From contig NZ_AUII01000032.1 in NCBI RefSeq assembly GCF_000423625.1, forward strand, positions 1 through 47,174: a stretch of 47,174 nt of DNA. The letters are read 5' to 3'. Positions 26,091 to 35,901 of the stretch are shown here, piece by piece. Below the pieces are notes generated by a model. It was not told where the DNA came from. It saw only the letters and a list, made by a program, of their open reading frames with translations, and searched no databases. The position numbers and the translations under genes were made by a program. The DNA is from Pseudonocardia asaccharolytica DSM 44247 = NBRC 16224. Lineage in GTDB: Bacteria > Actinomycetota > Actinomycetes > Mycobacteriales > Pseudonocardiaceae. How positions within the stretch are numbered: position 1 is the stretch's first letter; each line of letters opens with the position of its first letter.

Positions 26091-26129
26091 CCCCGGCCGG
26101 CGTGCGGGGCAGACGCACGCCGGCCGGGG
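26091..26129 (-). terminator. Rho-independent terminator after ahcY
   Basis: Perfect 16-base arms, CCCCGGCCGGCGTGCG (26091-26106) and its complement (26114-26129), loop of 7. On the minus strand the hairpin is followed within a few bases by ATTCTTTTT, a proper U-run, so it ends the metK-adenosine kinase-ahcY transcript. Confidence 0.85.
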
Positions 26130-26164
26130 AGGCCATGGCTCCTATCGGTGCCGGTTGGTACCGG

Positions 26165-27622
<1,458 letters not shown>

Positions 27623-27626
27623 ACTC

Positions 27627-28661
27627 CTACTTCTCCTCAGCAGTCGTCATCGCGGCGTCACGCGCGTCCAGCACAGGCAACCACACCGATTCGATCTCGG
27701 CGACGGCCTCCTCGCCGTACGCCTCCTTGAACCGGGTGCAGAAGTCGGTCGGGTCGAGTGCGTACTCCTGGGTGCCGACCGTCTCGATCACCAGCGTCGC
27801 CAGCACCGCGCCGAACTGTGCGGCGCGCTCCAGGCTGAGCTGCCAGGTGGTGCCGGCCAGGAATCCGGCCCGGAAGGCGTCGCCGACACCGGTCGGCTCC
27901 GCGATCGAGCGGGCGATGCCGGCAGGCACCGCGATCGGCTCCTCCCCGGCCCGCTCGATGATCACACCCTTCTCACCCTGCGTGGTGAGCGAGATGCCGA
28001 CCCGAGCCAGCACGTCCTCCTTCGACCAGCCCGTCTTCTGCTCCAGCACGGACCGCTCGTAGGCGTTCGTGAACAGCAAGGACGCGCCTTCGACGAGGGA
28101 CCGGATCTGCTCGCCGTCCATCCGCGCCACCTGCTGGGACACGTCGGACGCGAACGGGTAGCCCCTCGACCGGCACTCCTCGGAGTGCCGGATCATCGCC
28201 TCCGGGTCGTTCGGGCTGATCAGTACCATTCCCAGACTGCTCGACCCGCCCGGCAGCGCCTCGACGATCGGGGCCAGCTCGATCTCCCTGGCCTCGGTCA
28301 TCGCACCCGCGTAGAACGAGGCGATCTGGTTCTGGTCGGCATCGGTGGTGCACTGGAACCGCGCGGTGTGCGCGGTCGTGGAGACCCGCACCCCCGAGCA
28401 GTCCACACCGTGCCGCTCCAGCCACTGCCGATACTCGGCGAAGTCGCTGCCCACCGCCCCGACCAGCACCGGGGAGAGGCCGAGGCGGCCCATCCCGAAG
28501 GCGATGTTCGCGGCGACGCCGCCGCGGCGAATCTCCAGTTCGTCGACGAGAAACGACAACGAGATCTCGTCGAGCCTGCCGTCGACGAACTGCTCACGGA
28601 AGCGGCCGGGGAACGCCATCAGGTGGTCGTTGGCGATCGACCCGGTTACCAGAATGCTCAC
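27627..28661 (-). CDS. adoK: Adenosine kinase, PfkB family
   Basis: 344 residues of the ribokinase/PfkB family: [20 protein letters not shown], the glycine-rich [17 protein letters not shown], and the C-terminal catalytic motif [19 protein letters not shown] with the base aspartate in GVGDAF. Actinobacterial adenosine kinases belong to this PfkB type. Placement directly between metK and ahcY argues strongly for adenosine as substrate: it would remove the adenosine made by AhcY and pull that reversible reaction forward. GTG 28661 has GGAGG 4 bases upstream. Confidence 0.88.
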   Translation of the reverse strand: MSILVTGSIANDHLMAFPGRFREQFVDGRLDEISLSFLVDELEIRRGGVAANIAFGMGRLGLSPVLVGAVGSDFAEYRQWLERHGVDCSGVRVSTTAHTARFQCTTDADQNQIASFYAGAMTEAREIELAPIVEALPGGSSSLGMVLISPNDPEAMIRHSEECRSRGYPFASDVSQQVARMDGEQIRSLVEGASLLFTNAYERSVLEQKTGWSKEDVLARVGISLTTQGEKGVIIERAGEEPIAVPAGIARSIAEPTGVGDAFRAGFLAGTTWQLSLERAAQFGAVLATLVIETVGTQEYALDPTDFCTRFKEAYGEEAVAEIESVWLPVLDARDAAMTTAEEK

Positions 28662-28692
28662 GATTCCTCCGTGCTCGAGCTCGACGACCCGG

Positions 28693-29913
28693 TCACTGGG
28701 AACCCAGGCCCGCGGCCGCGCGCAGGGCGGCGGCCTTGTCCGTGGCCTCCCAGGTGAAGTCCGGGTCGTTGCGGCCGAAGTGGCCGTAGGCGGACGTCTT
28801 CGAGTAGATCGGGCGGTGCAGCTTGAGGTGGGCCCGGAACGCCGCGGGGCGCAGGTCGAAGTGCTCGTCGACCAGCTTGCGGATGATGTCCACCGAGATC
28901 TTCTCGGTGCCGAAGGTCTCGACGAGGACCGACAGCGGACGGGCGACACCGATCGCGTACGCGACCTGGACCTCGGTCTTGTCGGCCAGCCCGGCGGCCA
29001 CGATGTTCTTCGCCACGTACCGCGCGGCGTAGGCGGCGGAACGGTCGACCTTCGACGGGTCCTTGCCGGAGAAGGCGCCGCCACCGTGGCGGGCGAAGCC
29101 ACCGTAGGTGTCGACGATGATCTTGCGTCCGGTCAGGCCTGCGTCACCCACCGGACCACCGATCACGAACCGGCCGGTCGGGTTGACGTAGTACTCCTGC
29201 TTGAGCTCCTCGACCGAGTACAGCTCCTTCGGCAGCACCGGGAGCACCACGTGCGACCAGAGGTCCTCGCGGATCTGCTCGGTGCTGACCTCCTCGGCGT
29301 GCTGGGTCGAGATCAGCACCTTCTCCACCGAGACCGGCTTGTCGTCCCGGTACCGCACCGTCACCTGGGTCTTGCCGTCGGGGCGGAGGTAGGGGAGCGT
29401 CCCGTTCTTACGCACCTCGGTGAGGCGGGCCGAGAGCCGGTGGGCCAGCGCGATCGGCATCGGCATGAGCTCGTCGGTCTCGTTGCACGCGAAGCCGAAC
29501 ATCATGCCCTGGTCGCCGGCGCCCGCGGAGTCGAGCTCGTCCTCGGACAGGGTCTCGCGGCGCTCCTGGGCCATGTCCACGCCCTGCGCGATGTCCGGCG
29601 ACTGCTTGTCCAGCGCCACCATCACCGCGCAGTGGTTGCCGTCGAAGCCGTACTCGCCCTTGTCGTAGCCGATCTCGCAGACCGTCTTGCGGACGACGTC
29701 GGTGAAGTCGATCGTCGCCGCGGTGGTGATCTCGCCGGCGATCACGACGACGCCGGTGGTGCAGAGCGTCTCGCAGGCCACGCGCGAGTTCGGGTCGCCG
29801 GCCAGCGCGGCGTCCAGGACCGCGTCCGAGATCGCGTCCGAGATCTTGTCCGGGTGCCCCTCCGTCACCGACTCGGAGGTGAACAGGTGCTCGTTCTCCG
29901 CCAACGGGATCAT
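28693..29913 (-). CDS. metK: S-adenosylmethionine synthetase
   Basis: 406 residues. It makes SAM from methionine and ATP. Landmarks: [36 protein letters not shown], the P-loop-like [21 protein letters not shown], and the C-terminal [23 protein letters not shown] 29913 has AAGGAGA 6-7 bases upstream; an in-frame extension upstream to 30099 is Arg/Gly-rich and lacks similarity. First gene of metK-adoK-ahcY (gaps 31 and 4 bases). A chromosome usually has another metK near the coaBC/priA region in actinomycetes, so this copy could be a dedicated one; that cannot be checked here. Confidence 0.97.
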   Translation of the reverse strand: MIPLAENEHLFTSESVTEGHPDKISDAISDAVLDAALAGDPNSRVACETLCTTGVVVIAGEITTAATIDFTDVVRKTVCEIGYDKGEYGFDGNHCAVMVALDKQSPDIAQGVDMAQERRETLSEDELDSAGAGDQGMMFGFACNETDELMPMPIALAHRLSARLTEVRKNGTLPYLRPDGKTQVTVRYRDDKPVSVEKVLISTQHAEEVSTEQIREDLWSHVVLPVLPKELYSVEELKQEYYVNPTGRFVIGGPVGDAGLTGRKIIVDTYGGFARHGGGAFSGKDPSKVDRSAAYAARYVAKNIVAAGLADKTEVQVAYAIGVARPLSVLVETFGTEKISVDIIRKLVDEHFDLRPAAFRAHLKLHRPIYSKTSAYGHFGRNDPDFTWEATDKAAALRAAAGLGSQ

Positions 29914-30203
29914 GATGTCTCCTTCTCGAATTGCGCCGGTACAGCCAGAAAGGAACCTAGGCCGCCCGCCCGACCACGGTCCGGTCGGCCCGGGGCCACG
30001 CGCGGACCAGCCCGCGCCCAAGCCAGTCCGCGACGGGGCGTCCGTGGTGAGCGGGCAAAACCCGCGTGACGATCGATACCGCCATTCCCAGCGCGGCACC
30101 GACCGCTGAAAGCGGATCGAGCTCGTCGCGACAAGTCACGTTTCCGGGTCAATTGAAGATTCGTATCCCGACCCGGACGAGGTTGTCTCCGAGGGATTCC
30201 GGA
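29914..30203. other. Leader region of the metK operon
   Basis: 290 bases holding the presumed metK promoter and 5' leader. I looked for SAM-I, SAM-II, SAM-IV and SAH riboswitch cores and saw none I could support. No other gene recognised. Confidence 0.4.
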
Positions 30204-30404
30204 TCACAGTGAACTGGACGCCGTGACCTGTTCCGGAAGCGTTCCCGTGCTCCAGTCGGACTTCCACATGCGAGCGACCACCGACCGCAGGTAGTTGACC
30301 TCGCGGGTGAGCGAGTCGATGAGCTCGACACTGGAGTCCGAATAGGGTGTCGACGGCACGCTCATGCCGTAGCCACAGCACGGACACCGGGTCTGTCCAT
30401 ACAT
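30204..30404 (-). CDS. Small CPCC zinc-ribbon-like protein
   Basis: 66 residues beginning MYGQTRCPCCGYGMSV, then a polar helix VELIDSLTREVNYLRSVVARMW that could form a coiled coil. One CxxC pair is present, so zinc would have to be shared by a dimer. ATG 30404 is favoured because AGGAG sits 10 bases upstream; ATG 30422 would add six residues without a ribosome-binding site. It lies upstream of metK on the same strand and divergent from the methyltransferase. Not recognised; possibly a small regulator or a chaperone of the cassette. Confidence 0.5.
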   Translation of the reverse strand: MYGQTRCPCCGYGMSVPSTPYSDSSVELIDSLTREVNYLRSVVARMWKSDWSTGTLPEQVTASSSL

Positions 30405-30422
30405 GTCAGTGTCACTCCTCAT

Positions 30423-30887
30423 GCGTCCGAGTGAGCTGAACGGGTTTCCGCGGGACCGCGGCCCTCGTCGTCGCGCCGCAGTCGATCGCCGCGCTCGGTA
30501 CAAAGTCTGACGCAGATCACACCCCGTGAGTAGACGCGTTCGGGAACAAATTGAGGCGCGATGGTCTTGTGCCCACGACACAACAGCCCGCCGGACCGGC
30601 CGCACCCGCCGGCCGAGCGCCCGGGAAGCCCACAGCGTGCGGCGTTCCGCTGCTTGTGGAGCGAACACAAACGCGGAGATGGGCGATTTGTGTTGCGTAC
30701 CGACTTCCCCGCGCGGCGGGACTGGTGGACGATGTGATTGGGCGCGCAGCCGCTAACCCGACCCCCGGAAGAGCGCCGAGTCGCCCGCTCTCGCCATCCG
30801 CTGCCGGACGGACGAGGACCTGCTCCTAGCGCGCAGATTCTTACATGCTCGTCCCCGACCGCACGAACCCAGAAGTGGAGACTCATA
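30423..30887. promoter_or_regulatory. Divergent promoter region before the methyltransferase
   Basis: About 465 bases with no convincing gene. It contains an inverted repeat AACACAAA (30664-30671) / TTTGTGTT (30687-30694), centres 23 bases apart, and a weaker TTGTG...CACAA dyad near 30570. The region is suitable for a dimeric regulator controlling both directions. No clear -35/-10 pair was settled on. Confidence 0.4.
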
Positions 30888-31907
30888 ATGACGACAGCTC
30901 CCGTCCAGGCCGGACCGGGCTTCGCCTGGCCTGTTGGCTTCAACCGTATTCCGGACGAGCCCTGGGCTCGGCAGAGTGTCGATGAGTTCGGCCTCAACTA
31001 CGACGATGTCGGTAACCACGGTTGGTACAAGAACCTGGAGCCGACGATCGCCCAGATCCTCGCCGCGCTGGGCGAGGACAAGATCATGGTCGACTTCTCG
31101 GCCGGCACCGGAATCCTGGCCAAGCGGCTGCTGTCCAACATCAAGCACCGGGTCGGGATCCTCAACGTCGACGCCTCGGCGAAGTTCCTGCGGGTCGCGG
31201 TGGAGAACCTCGCCGACGACGAGCGCGCGGCCTTCCGCCTGATCAAGTACTTGAAGGACGAGAAGCGCCTTCAGCTCATCGACGAGGTCGTCGAGCAGCC
31301 GCTGCTCGACGTCGGCGCCGACGTCATCACCGCGACGAACGCGATCCACCTCTACTACGACCTCCCGGAGACCCTGCAGTCCTGGACCCGGATCCTCCGC
31401 CCGGGCGGGCTGGTGTTCGTCTGCTCGGCGAACATGCACAACCCCAACGCCCACGCTGGCGACTGGATCATCGACGAGACCGTCGAGAAGGTCAACGAGA
31501 TCGCCGCCGAGCTGGTCCTGCGGGAGCCGGCCTTCGAGAAGTACCGGGGCGCGCTGGAGGACAGCGCGACGTTCGCGGCGCACAAGAAGCTGCGCGAGAA
31601 GGTGTTCGTCCCGGTCCGTGACCTCGACTACTACGTCGAGACCTTCCGCTCCGAGGGCTACGAGGTCATGCACACCTACGACTCGACGATCTTCGCGCAG
31701 GTCGAGGAGTGGCTGCAGCTGCTGTTCACCTACCACGACGGCGTGATGAGCTGGGTGGGCGGTTCGCCCAAGGTGGAGGGCACCGAGCCCACCGAGGACG
31801 CGCTGCGCGACCGCCGCTTCCTGATCCGCTACAGCCTCGAGAAGCTGTTCTCGAACGTCACCGAGTTCCCGGCGACCTGGACGTACCTCACCGCGCGCCT
31901 GAGCTGA
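30888..31907 (+). CDS. Class I SAM-dependent methyltransferase of the SAM-cycle cassette
   Basis: 339 residues. SAM-binding motif I is VDFSAGTGILAKRLLSNIK, the ribose acidic residue is in GILNVDASAKFLRVAVENLA, and the later motifs are DVITATNAIHLYYDLPETLQ and ILRPGGLVFVCSANMHNP. About 110 extra C-terminal residues (from about 230, VPVRDLDYYVETFRSEGYEV onward) probably form the substrate side. No membrane helix or signal. It is divergent from metK-adoK-ahcY and is the only methyltransferase within the cassette, so it is the probable consumer of its SAM. Substrate unknown: I cannot match it to a named small-molecule methyltransferase. TGGAG lies 7 bases before ATG 30888; a terminator follows. 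Confidence 0.85.
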   Translation: MTTAPVQAGPGFAWPVGFNRIPDEPWARQSVDEFGLNYDDVGNHGWYKNLEPTIAQILAALGEDKIMVDFSAGTGILAKRLLSNIKHRVGILNVDASAKFLRVAVENLADDERAAFRLIKYLKDEKRLQLIDEVVEQPLLDVGADVITATNAIHLYYDLPETLQSWTRILRPGGLVFVCSANMHNPNAHAGDWIIDETVEKVNEIAAELVLREPAFEKYRGALEDSATFAAHKKLREKVFVPVRDLDYYVETFRSEGYEVMHTYDSTIFAQVEEWLQLLFTYHDGVMSWVGGSPKVEGTEPTEDALRDRRFLIRYSLEKLFSNVTEFPATWTYLTARLS

Positions 31908-31933
31908 CCGAACTCCTGCACGATTCGAACCGG

Positions 31934-31969
31934 GTGCCGGGCCACCGCAGACTCCGCGTGGCCCGGCAC
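31934..31969 (+). terminator. Hairpin after the methyltransferase
   Basis: Perfect 11-base arms GTGCCGGGCCA (31934-31944) and TGGCCCGGCAC (31959-31969), loop of 14, 27 bases after the stop. No U-run. It probably separates the methyltransferase from the thiolase at least partially. Confidence 0.55.
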
Positions 31970-32041
31970 ACCTGCGAGTGGCCGGCGTAACGGCGGCCGC
32001 TCCCCTTGCCTGATCGAACAACTGCTCGGGAGTGTCAGACG

Positions 32042-33199
32042 ATGCGTGACGTGTACGTGGCCGGGATCGGGATGACGAGGTTCGCCAAGCAGCCCGATCG
32101 TTCCATCAAGGACCTGCTCGCGGAGGCGGTCACCAGCACGCTGAAGGACGCCGGACGCGGCACCGCAGACGTGCAGGCGGCCTACGTCGGCAACGCGGCC
32201 GCGGGCACCATCACCGGCCAGGAGATGGTGCTCGGTCAGGTGGGGTTGCGGCCGCTGGGTATCGGCGGGATTCCCGTCATCAACACCGAGAACGCCTGCG
32301 CCTCGGCCTCGACGGCGTTCCACCTGGCCTGGCAGGCCGTGGCCACCGGCGCGCACGACATCGTGCTCGCGGTCGCAGCCGAGAAGCTGACCCACCCGGA
32401 CAAGGCCCGCTCGTTCGCCGCGATCGGGGGCTCGGTGGACGTCGAGACCGTCCCACCGGACCTGCCCGCGGGCCGGTCCTTCCTGATGGACCTCTACGGT
32501 GCCGCCGCGCTGGACTACATGGCCGAGAGTGGCACCACAGCCGAGGACCTGGCCCGCGTCGTGATCAAGAACCAGCACAACGGGGCCCTGAACCCGGTGG
32601 CCCAGTACGGCGGGGAGCTGACGATCGAGGAGGTCCTCAACGCCCGCCTGATCGTCGAACCGTTCACGCTGCAGATGTGCTCGCCGATCACCGATGGCGC
32701 CGCGGCGGCGCTGCTGGTCAGCCCGGAGTACGCGGCGTCGCCACAGATCCGGGTGCTGGCCTCCGTCGTGCGCTCCGCCCCCGTGGACGGCGCCACCAAG
32801 GTCATCAAACTGGCCAGCCAGGCCGCCTACGAGGTCGCCGGTCTCGGCCCGGACGACATCGACTGCATCGAGGTCCACGACGCCGCGGCCTCGGCCGAGC
32901 TCATGGCCTACGAGCAGCTCGGGCTCACCGAGCTGGGCGGGGCCAAGGAGATGATCCGTACCGGGCAGACAGACCTGGGCGGGCGGATCCCGGTGAACAC
33001 CAGCGGCGGTCTGCTGTCCCGCGGGCACCCGATCGGCGCCACCGGGCTGGCTCAGATCGCCGAGGCCGTGCTCCAGCTGCGCGGGACGGCCGACGGCCGC
33101 CAGGTGGAGAACGCGCGGATCGCAATGGCCCAGAACGCCGGCGGCTGGCACGGGAACGACAACGTGGCGAGCGTCATCCACCTGTTCGAACGGAGCTGA
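32042..33199 (+). CDS. SCP2-type thiolase
   Basis: 385 residues: DVYVAGIGMTRFAKQPDRSI, nucleophile Cys in NTENACASASTAFHLAWQA, HDAAASAEL, the active histidine in SGGLLSRGHPIGATGLAQI, and the C-terminal AQNAGGWHGNDNVASV, where SCP2/archaeal-type thiolases have N-x-GG in place of the CGGG of classic thiolases. It cleaves or forms a beta-ketoacyl-CoA bond. Archaeal-type members work with a DUF35 OB-fold partner; none is recognisable here, although a 129-residue unknown follows. ATG 32042 has GGGAG 9 bases upstream. It is downstream of the methyltransferase and ends in a strong terminator. Confidence 0.9.
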   Translation: MRDVYVAGIGMTRFAKQPDRSIKDLLAEAVTSTLKDAGRGTADVQAAYVGNAAAGTITGQEMVLGQVGLRPLGIGGIPVINTENACASASTAFHLAWQAVATGAHDIVLAVAAEKLTHPDKARSFAAIGGSVDVETVPPDLPAGRSFLMDLYGAAALDYMAESGTTAEDLARVVIKNQHNGALNPVAQYGGELTIEEVLNARLIVEPFTLQMCSPITDGAAAALLVSPEYAASPQIRVLASVVRSAPVDGATKVIKLASQAAYEVAGLGPDDIDCIEVHDAAASAELMAYEQLGLTELGGAKEMIRTGQTDLGGRIPVNTSGGLLSRGHPIGATGLAQIAEAVLQLRGTADGRQVENARIAMAQNAGGWHGNDNVASVIHLFERS

Positions 33200-33226
33200 G
33201 CACCACCGGTGGTGCACCGATCCGTC

Positions 33227-33259
33227 AAGGCGACCCGGCGCAGCGCGCCGGGTCGCCTT
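33227..33259 (+). terminator. Strong hairpin after the thiolase
   Basis: Perfect 14-base arms AAGGCGACCCGGCG (33227-33240) and CGCCGGGTCGCCTT (33246-33259), loop CAGCG, 28 bases past the stop. Confidence 0.75.
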
Positions 33260-33322
33260 CGCACCTGAATGGTCATCCACCCATCCGCCGCCGCCGGCGG
33301 CCGCGCCCCAAGGATGTAGCCG

Positions 33323-33712
33323 ATGCTCGACATTCCCGCCCCGGTCGTCGCAAGCGGCGCGCTCGCGAACGGTGCCTCCTGGACGTTGCGCATTGGGGGC
33401 ACCCGAGCCGAGTGTCACGCCCAGTTCCACCTCCGCCACCTGCAGGGCGGGTTCGCCGAGATCGCCGGACCCATCCCGACCGGCGATCAGCTCACGAGCA
33501 CGACCTGCGGGTCGACGTTGGGCCGCAGGCTGTTCTTCGCCCTCGGCGGACTTGAGGTCGCCGTCGTCCAGCTGAGCCTCGTCGCGGGACCCCCGTTGGA
33601 GCTCGCCCCGCTGCACACCGCGGACGATCTCGGCGTCCGGGCGTTCTTCACCCTGCTGGACGGTCCGCAGACGCTGCTGCACGCCACCGGCCTGCGGCAC
33701 CCCACCGACTGA
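33323..33712 (+). CDS. Hypothetical protein, 129 residues
   Basis: Begins MLDIPAPVVASGALANGASW and contains VAVVQLSLVAGPPLELAPLH; no membrane helix, no signal peptide, two scattered cysteines. AAGGA lies 8 bases before ATG 33323, which supports translation. It is cut off from the thiolase by a terminator and converges with the alcohol dehydrogenase gene over a shared hairpin. I do not recognise the family. A DUF35 or hotdog partner of the thiolase was considered, but the required cysteine motif is missing. Confidence 0.5.
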   Translation: MLDIPAPVVASGALANGASWTLRIGGTRAECHAQFHLRHLQGGFAEIAGPIPTGDQLTSTTCGSTLGRRLFFALGGLEVAVVQLSLVAGPPLELAPLHTADDLGVRAFFTLLDGPQTLLHATGLRHPTD

Positions 33713-33750
33713 GCCCCACCGCCCGAACCGTAGTGAAGCCGCGAGATGTG

Positions 33751-33794
33751 CGGGGCGCCCACCGCCGGAGCGCCACGTGAGCGGGGGCGCCCCG
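33751..33794. terminator. Bidirectional terminator between convergent genes
   Basis: CGGGGCGCCC (33751-33760) and GGGCGCCCCG (33785-33794) form a 10-base stem between the hypothetical protein (plus) and the alcohol dehydrogenase (minus). The long 24-base loop lowers certainty. Confidence 0.45.
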
Positions 33795-33824
33795 CCACTC
33801 GAGCGGCTCGAGCGCCGCTGGGCA

Positions 33825-34838
33825 CTACGTGAGCGGCTCAAGCGTCGAGGACATCGCCACGACCGGGCGAGGCAGCTCGCCCTTCTGCATCCGGGTGAAC
33901 GCCTCCGCCACCGCGTCCGGTCCGGCCGCGCCCGCGACGAACCGCTGTGTCGGCAGCTCCCCCGCCAGCAACATGTCCAGGAGCAGGCCGAGGTCTAGGA
34001 CCGGCAGGGACGACGGAGACGACAGGGACGGCAGGGACGCGCCGTCGCCGCACTCGATCAGCCCCGCCTCCGGCGCTCCGACCAGCACCAGCGTGTGGCT
34101 CGGATCGGCAACGAGGAACGGCTGCTCCCAGATCTCCGGACAGCCCACCGCGTTGACGATCAGATCCGCGCCGAACCCGTCGGTGATCTCCATGATGGCG
34201 CGGTCCGGGTCGCGCTCCCGCGCGTTGATCACATGGGTCGCCCCGAGCTGCCTGGCCCATCCCAGCTTCAGCGGGTCGACGTCCACCGCGACGACGGCAG
34301 CGGCGGGGACCGTCCGGGTCGCGCCCGCGGCCCGATACCGCTCGGCCACCAGTCCGGGACCGCCGACCTGGCCCGCGGTGCCCAGCGATCGCCCGGTCGC
34401 CCCAGGCACACCGTCGTCCAGCAGCGCGGCGATCCGGGGGCCGGCCGCGGGCTCGAGAACGCGGCACTGCCCGACGTGCACGAGCACCTTCTCCGCGAAG
34501 GCCCCAACCCCCAGCGCGGGGGTGAGCGTGCGCCCGTCCAGCAGCATCGACCGGGTTCGGGGCGGGACCTCGCCGCTGCGGCCGAGGACGACGACGTCGC
34601 CGGGTTCGGTGGCATCGACATCCGGGCCGACCGACTCGACGACGCCGGCGGCCTCGTGCCCGAGCAGGATCGGATGCCCGGAGCCGAGGTCCGGGGGCTG
34701 CAGGTCCATCCGGCAGATCCCGCAGGCCAGCACCCGCACCACGACCTCGCCGGGTCCTGGGTCCGGAACGAGGATCTCCTCGACCCAGCAAGGCCCGCCG
34801 GCAGCCGACCCGACAACCCCGCGGACCAGCTGTGCCAT
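33825..34838 (-). CDS. Degenerate MscR-like zinc-type alcohol dehydrogenase
   Basis: 337 residues of the MDR superfamily, resembling mycothiol-dependent formaldehyde dehydrogenase (MscR): EEILVPDPGPGEVVVRVLAC, CGICRMDLQPPD, LLGHEAAGVVESVGPDVDAT, and TLTPALGVGAFAEKVLVHVG. Several hallmarks are missing: the four-cysteine structural zinc lobe is replaced by VVLGRSGEVPPRTRS; the third catalytic zinc ligand, normally Cys in GCGV, is Asp (ALLDDGVPGATG); and the dinucleotide glycine motif is altered (LGTAGQVGGPG). MscR is about 360 residues, so some 25 are lost. It may act without zinc, bind but not oxidise, or be decaying. The gene is downstream of the 3-hydroxyacyl-CoA dehydrogenase by 37 bases. 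Confidence 0.8.
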   Translation of the reverse strand: MAQLVRGVVGSAAGGPCWVEEILVPDPGPGEVVVRVLACGICRMDLQPPDLGSGHPILLGHEAAGVVESVGPDVDATEPGDVVVLGRSGEVPPRTRSMLLDGRTLTPALGVGAFAEKVLVHVGQCRVLEPAAGPRIAALLDDGVPGATGRSLGTAGQVGGPGLVAERYRAAGATRTVPAAAVVAVDVDPLKLGWARQLGATHVINARERDPDRAIMEITDGFGADLIVNAVGCPEIWEQPFLVADPSHTLVLVGAPEAGLIECGDGASLPSLSSPSSLPVLDLGLLLDMLLAGELPTQRFVAGAAGPDAVAEAFTRMQKGELPRPVVAMSSTLEPLT

Positions 34839-34875
34839 CTATTCGCGCCCCTTCACGCCGGCCTACCCGGCGCCG

Positions 34876-35739
34876 TCAGCGCGGGTATTCGTGGAACCCG
34901 CGTCCGGCCTTCTTGCCCAGCAGCCCGGCGTCGACCATTCGCAGCAGCATGGGCGGCGGCGAGTACAGCGGCTCCTTGAACTCCGCATACATCGACTCCG
35001 CAACCGCCATGGTGGTGTCCAGGCCGATGAGGTCGGCGAGCGCCAGCGGACCCATCGGGTGAGCGCAACCGAGCACCATCCCGTTATCGATGTCCTCGGC
35101 GGAGGCAAACCCGGACTCGAGCATGCGAATGGCGGAGAGAATGTAGGGGATGAGCAGCGCGTTCACCACGAACCCGGCGCGGTCGGTCGACCGCACGACC
35201 GTCTTTCCGAGGCGCTTGGAAACGAATTCCTCGATGAAGCTGCGGGTCTGCTCATCGGTCAGAAGAGAAGGAATCACCTCGACGAGCCGCAGCACCGGCG
35301 CCGGGTTGAAGAAGTGCACGCCGAGCACTCGATGCGGCCGTTGCGTCGCCATTGCGAGCTTCATGATCGGAATCGACGAGGTGTTGGAGGCGAGCACCGC
35401 ATCGGGGTTCTCCAACACCTTGTCGAGGGTGCTGAACACATCGACCTTGAGGGCCTCGTTCTCGGCGATCGCCTCGACGACGAAGTCCCGGTCGGACATG
35501 TCGTCCAGATCGGTGGTGAACCTGATCCGAGCGAGCGTTTCCGCGCCCTCGTCGGCCGACAGCTTCCCGGACTTCTGTGCCCGAGCGATCGACTTTTCGA
35601 TCCGCGCGCGGCCTGCGTCGGCCGCCTGCTTGGTGACCTCGCTGACCTGGACGTCCAAACCTGCCCGGGCGCACACCTCGGCAATTCCGGATCCCATGAG
35701 CCCGGCCCCGACGACGCCAACCCTGCTGATCTCGCTCAA
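34876..35739 (-). CDS. 3-hydroxybutyryl-CoA dehydrogenase
   Basis: 287 residues, the usual size. NAD fold RVGVVGAGLMGSGIAEVCAR, catalytic region SNTSSIPIMKLA and VLGVHFFNPAPVLRLVEVIP with the catalytic histidine, and C-terminal domain DRAGFVVNALLIPYILSAIR. It interconverts 3-hydroxyacyl-CoA and 3-ketoacyl-CoA, the step before a thiolase, which fits the SCP2-type thiolase 1.7 kb away on the other strand. The start is TTG 35739 with AAAGGAGG upstream; no ATG fits. Followed after 37 bases by the MscR-like gene. Confidence 0.93.
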   Translation of the reverse strand: MSEISRVGVVGAGLMGSGIAEVCARAGLDVQVSEVTKQAADAGRARIEKSIARAQKSGKLSADEGAETLARIRFTTDLDDMSDRDFVVEAIAENEALKVDVFSTLDKVLENPDAVLASNTSSIPIMKLAMATQRPHRVLGVHFFNPAPVLRLVEVIPSLLTDEQTRSFIEEFVSKRLGKTVVRSTDRAGFVVNALLIPYILSAIRMLESGFASAEDIDNGMVLGCAHPMGPLALADLIGLDTTMAVAESMYAEFKEPLYSPPPMLLRMVDAGLLGKKAGRGFHEYPR

Positions 35740-35901
35740 CTGGCCCTCCTCCTTTCCGATCCCGCGACATCATCGTCGCCGAGTCGGTGCCGAGCCGATA
35801 GTCACTACCGTCGACAAATTGCCGGCACACCCCTTTGTGTTCTCACCACAAGAACCGAATCCGGGCAGCGCGGAGTAGCCGAAGCGGCGATCGCCTTCGG
35901 A

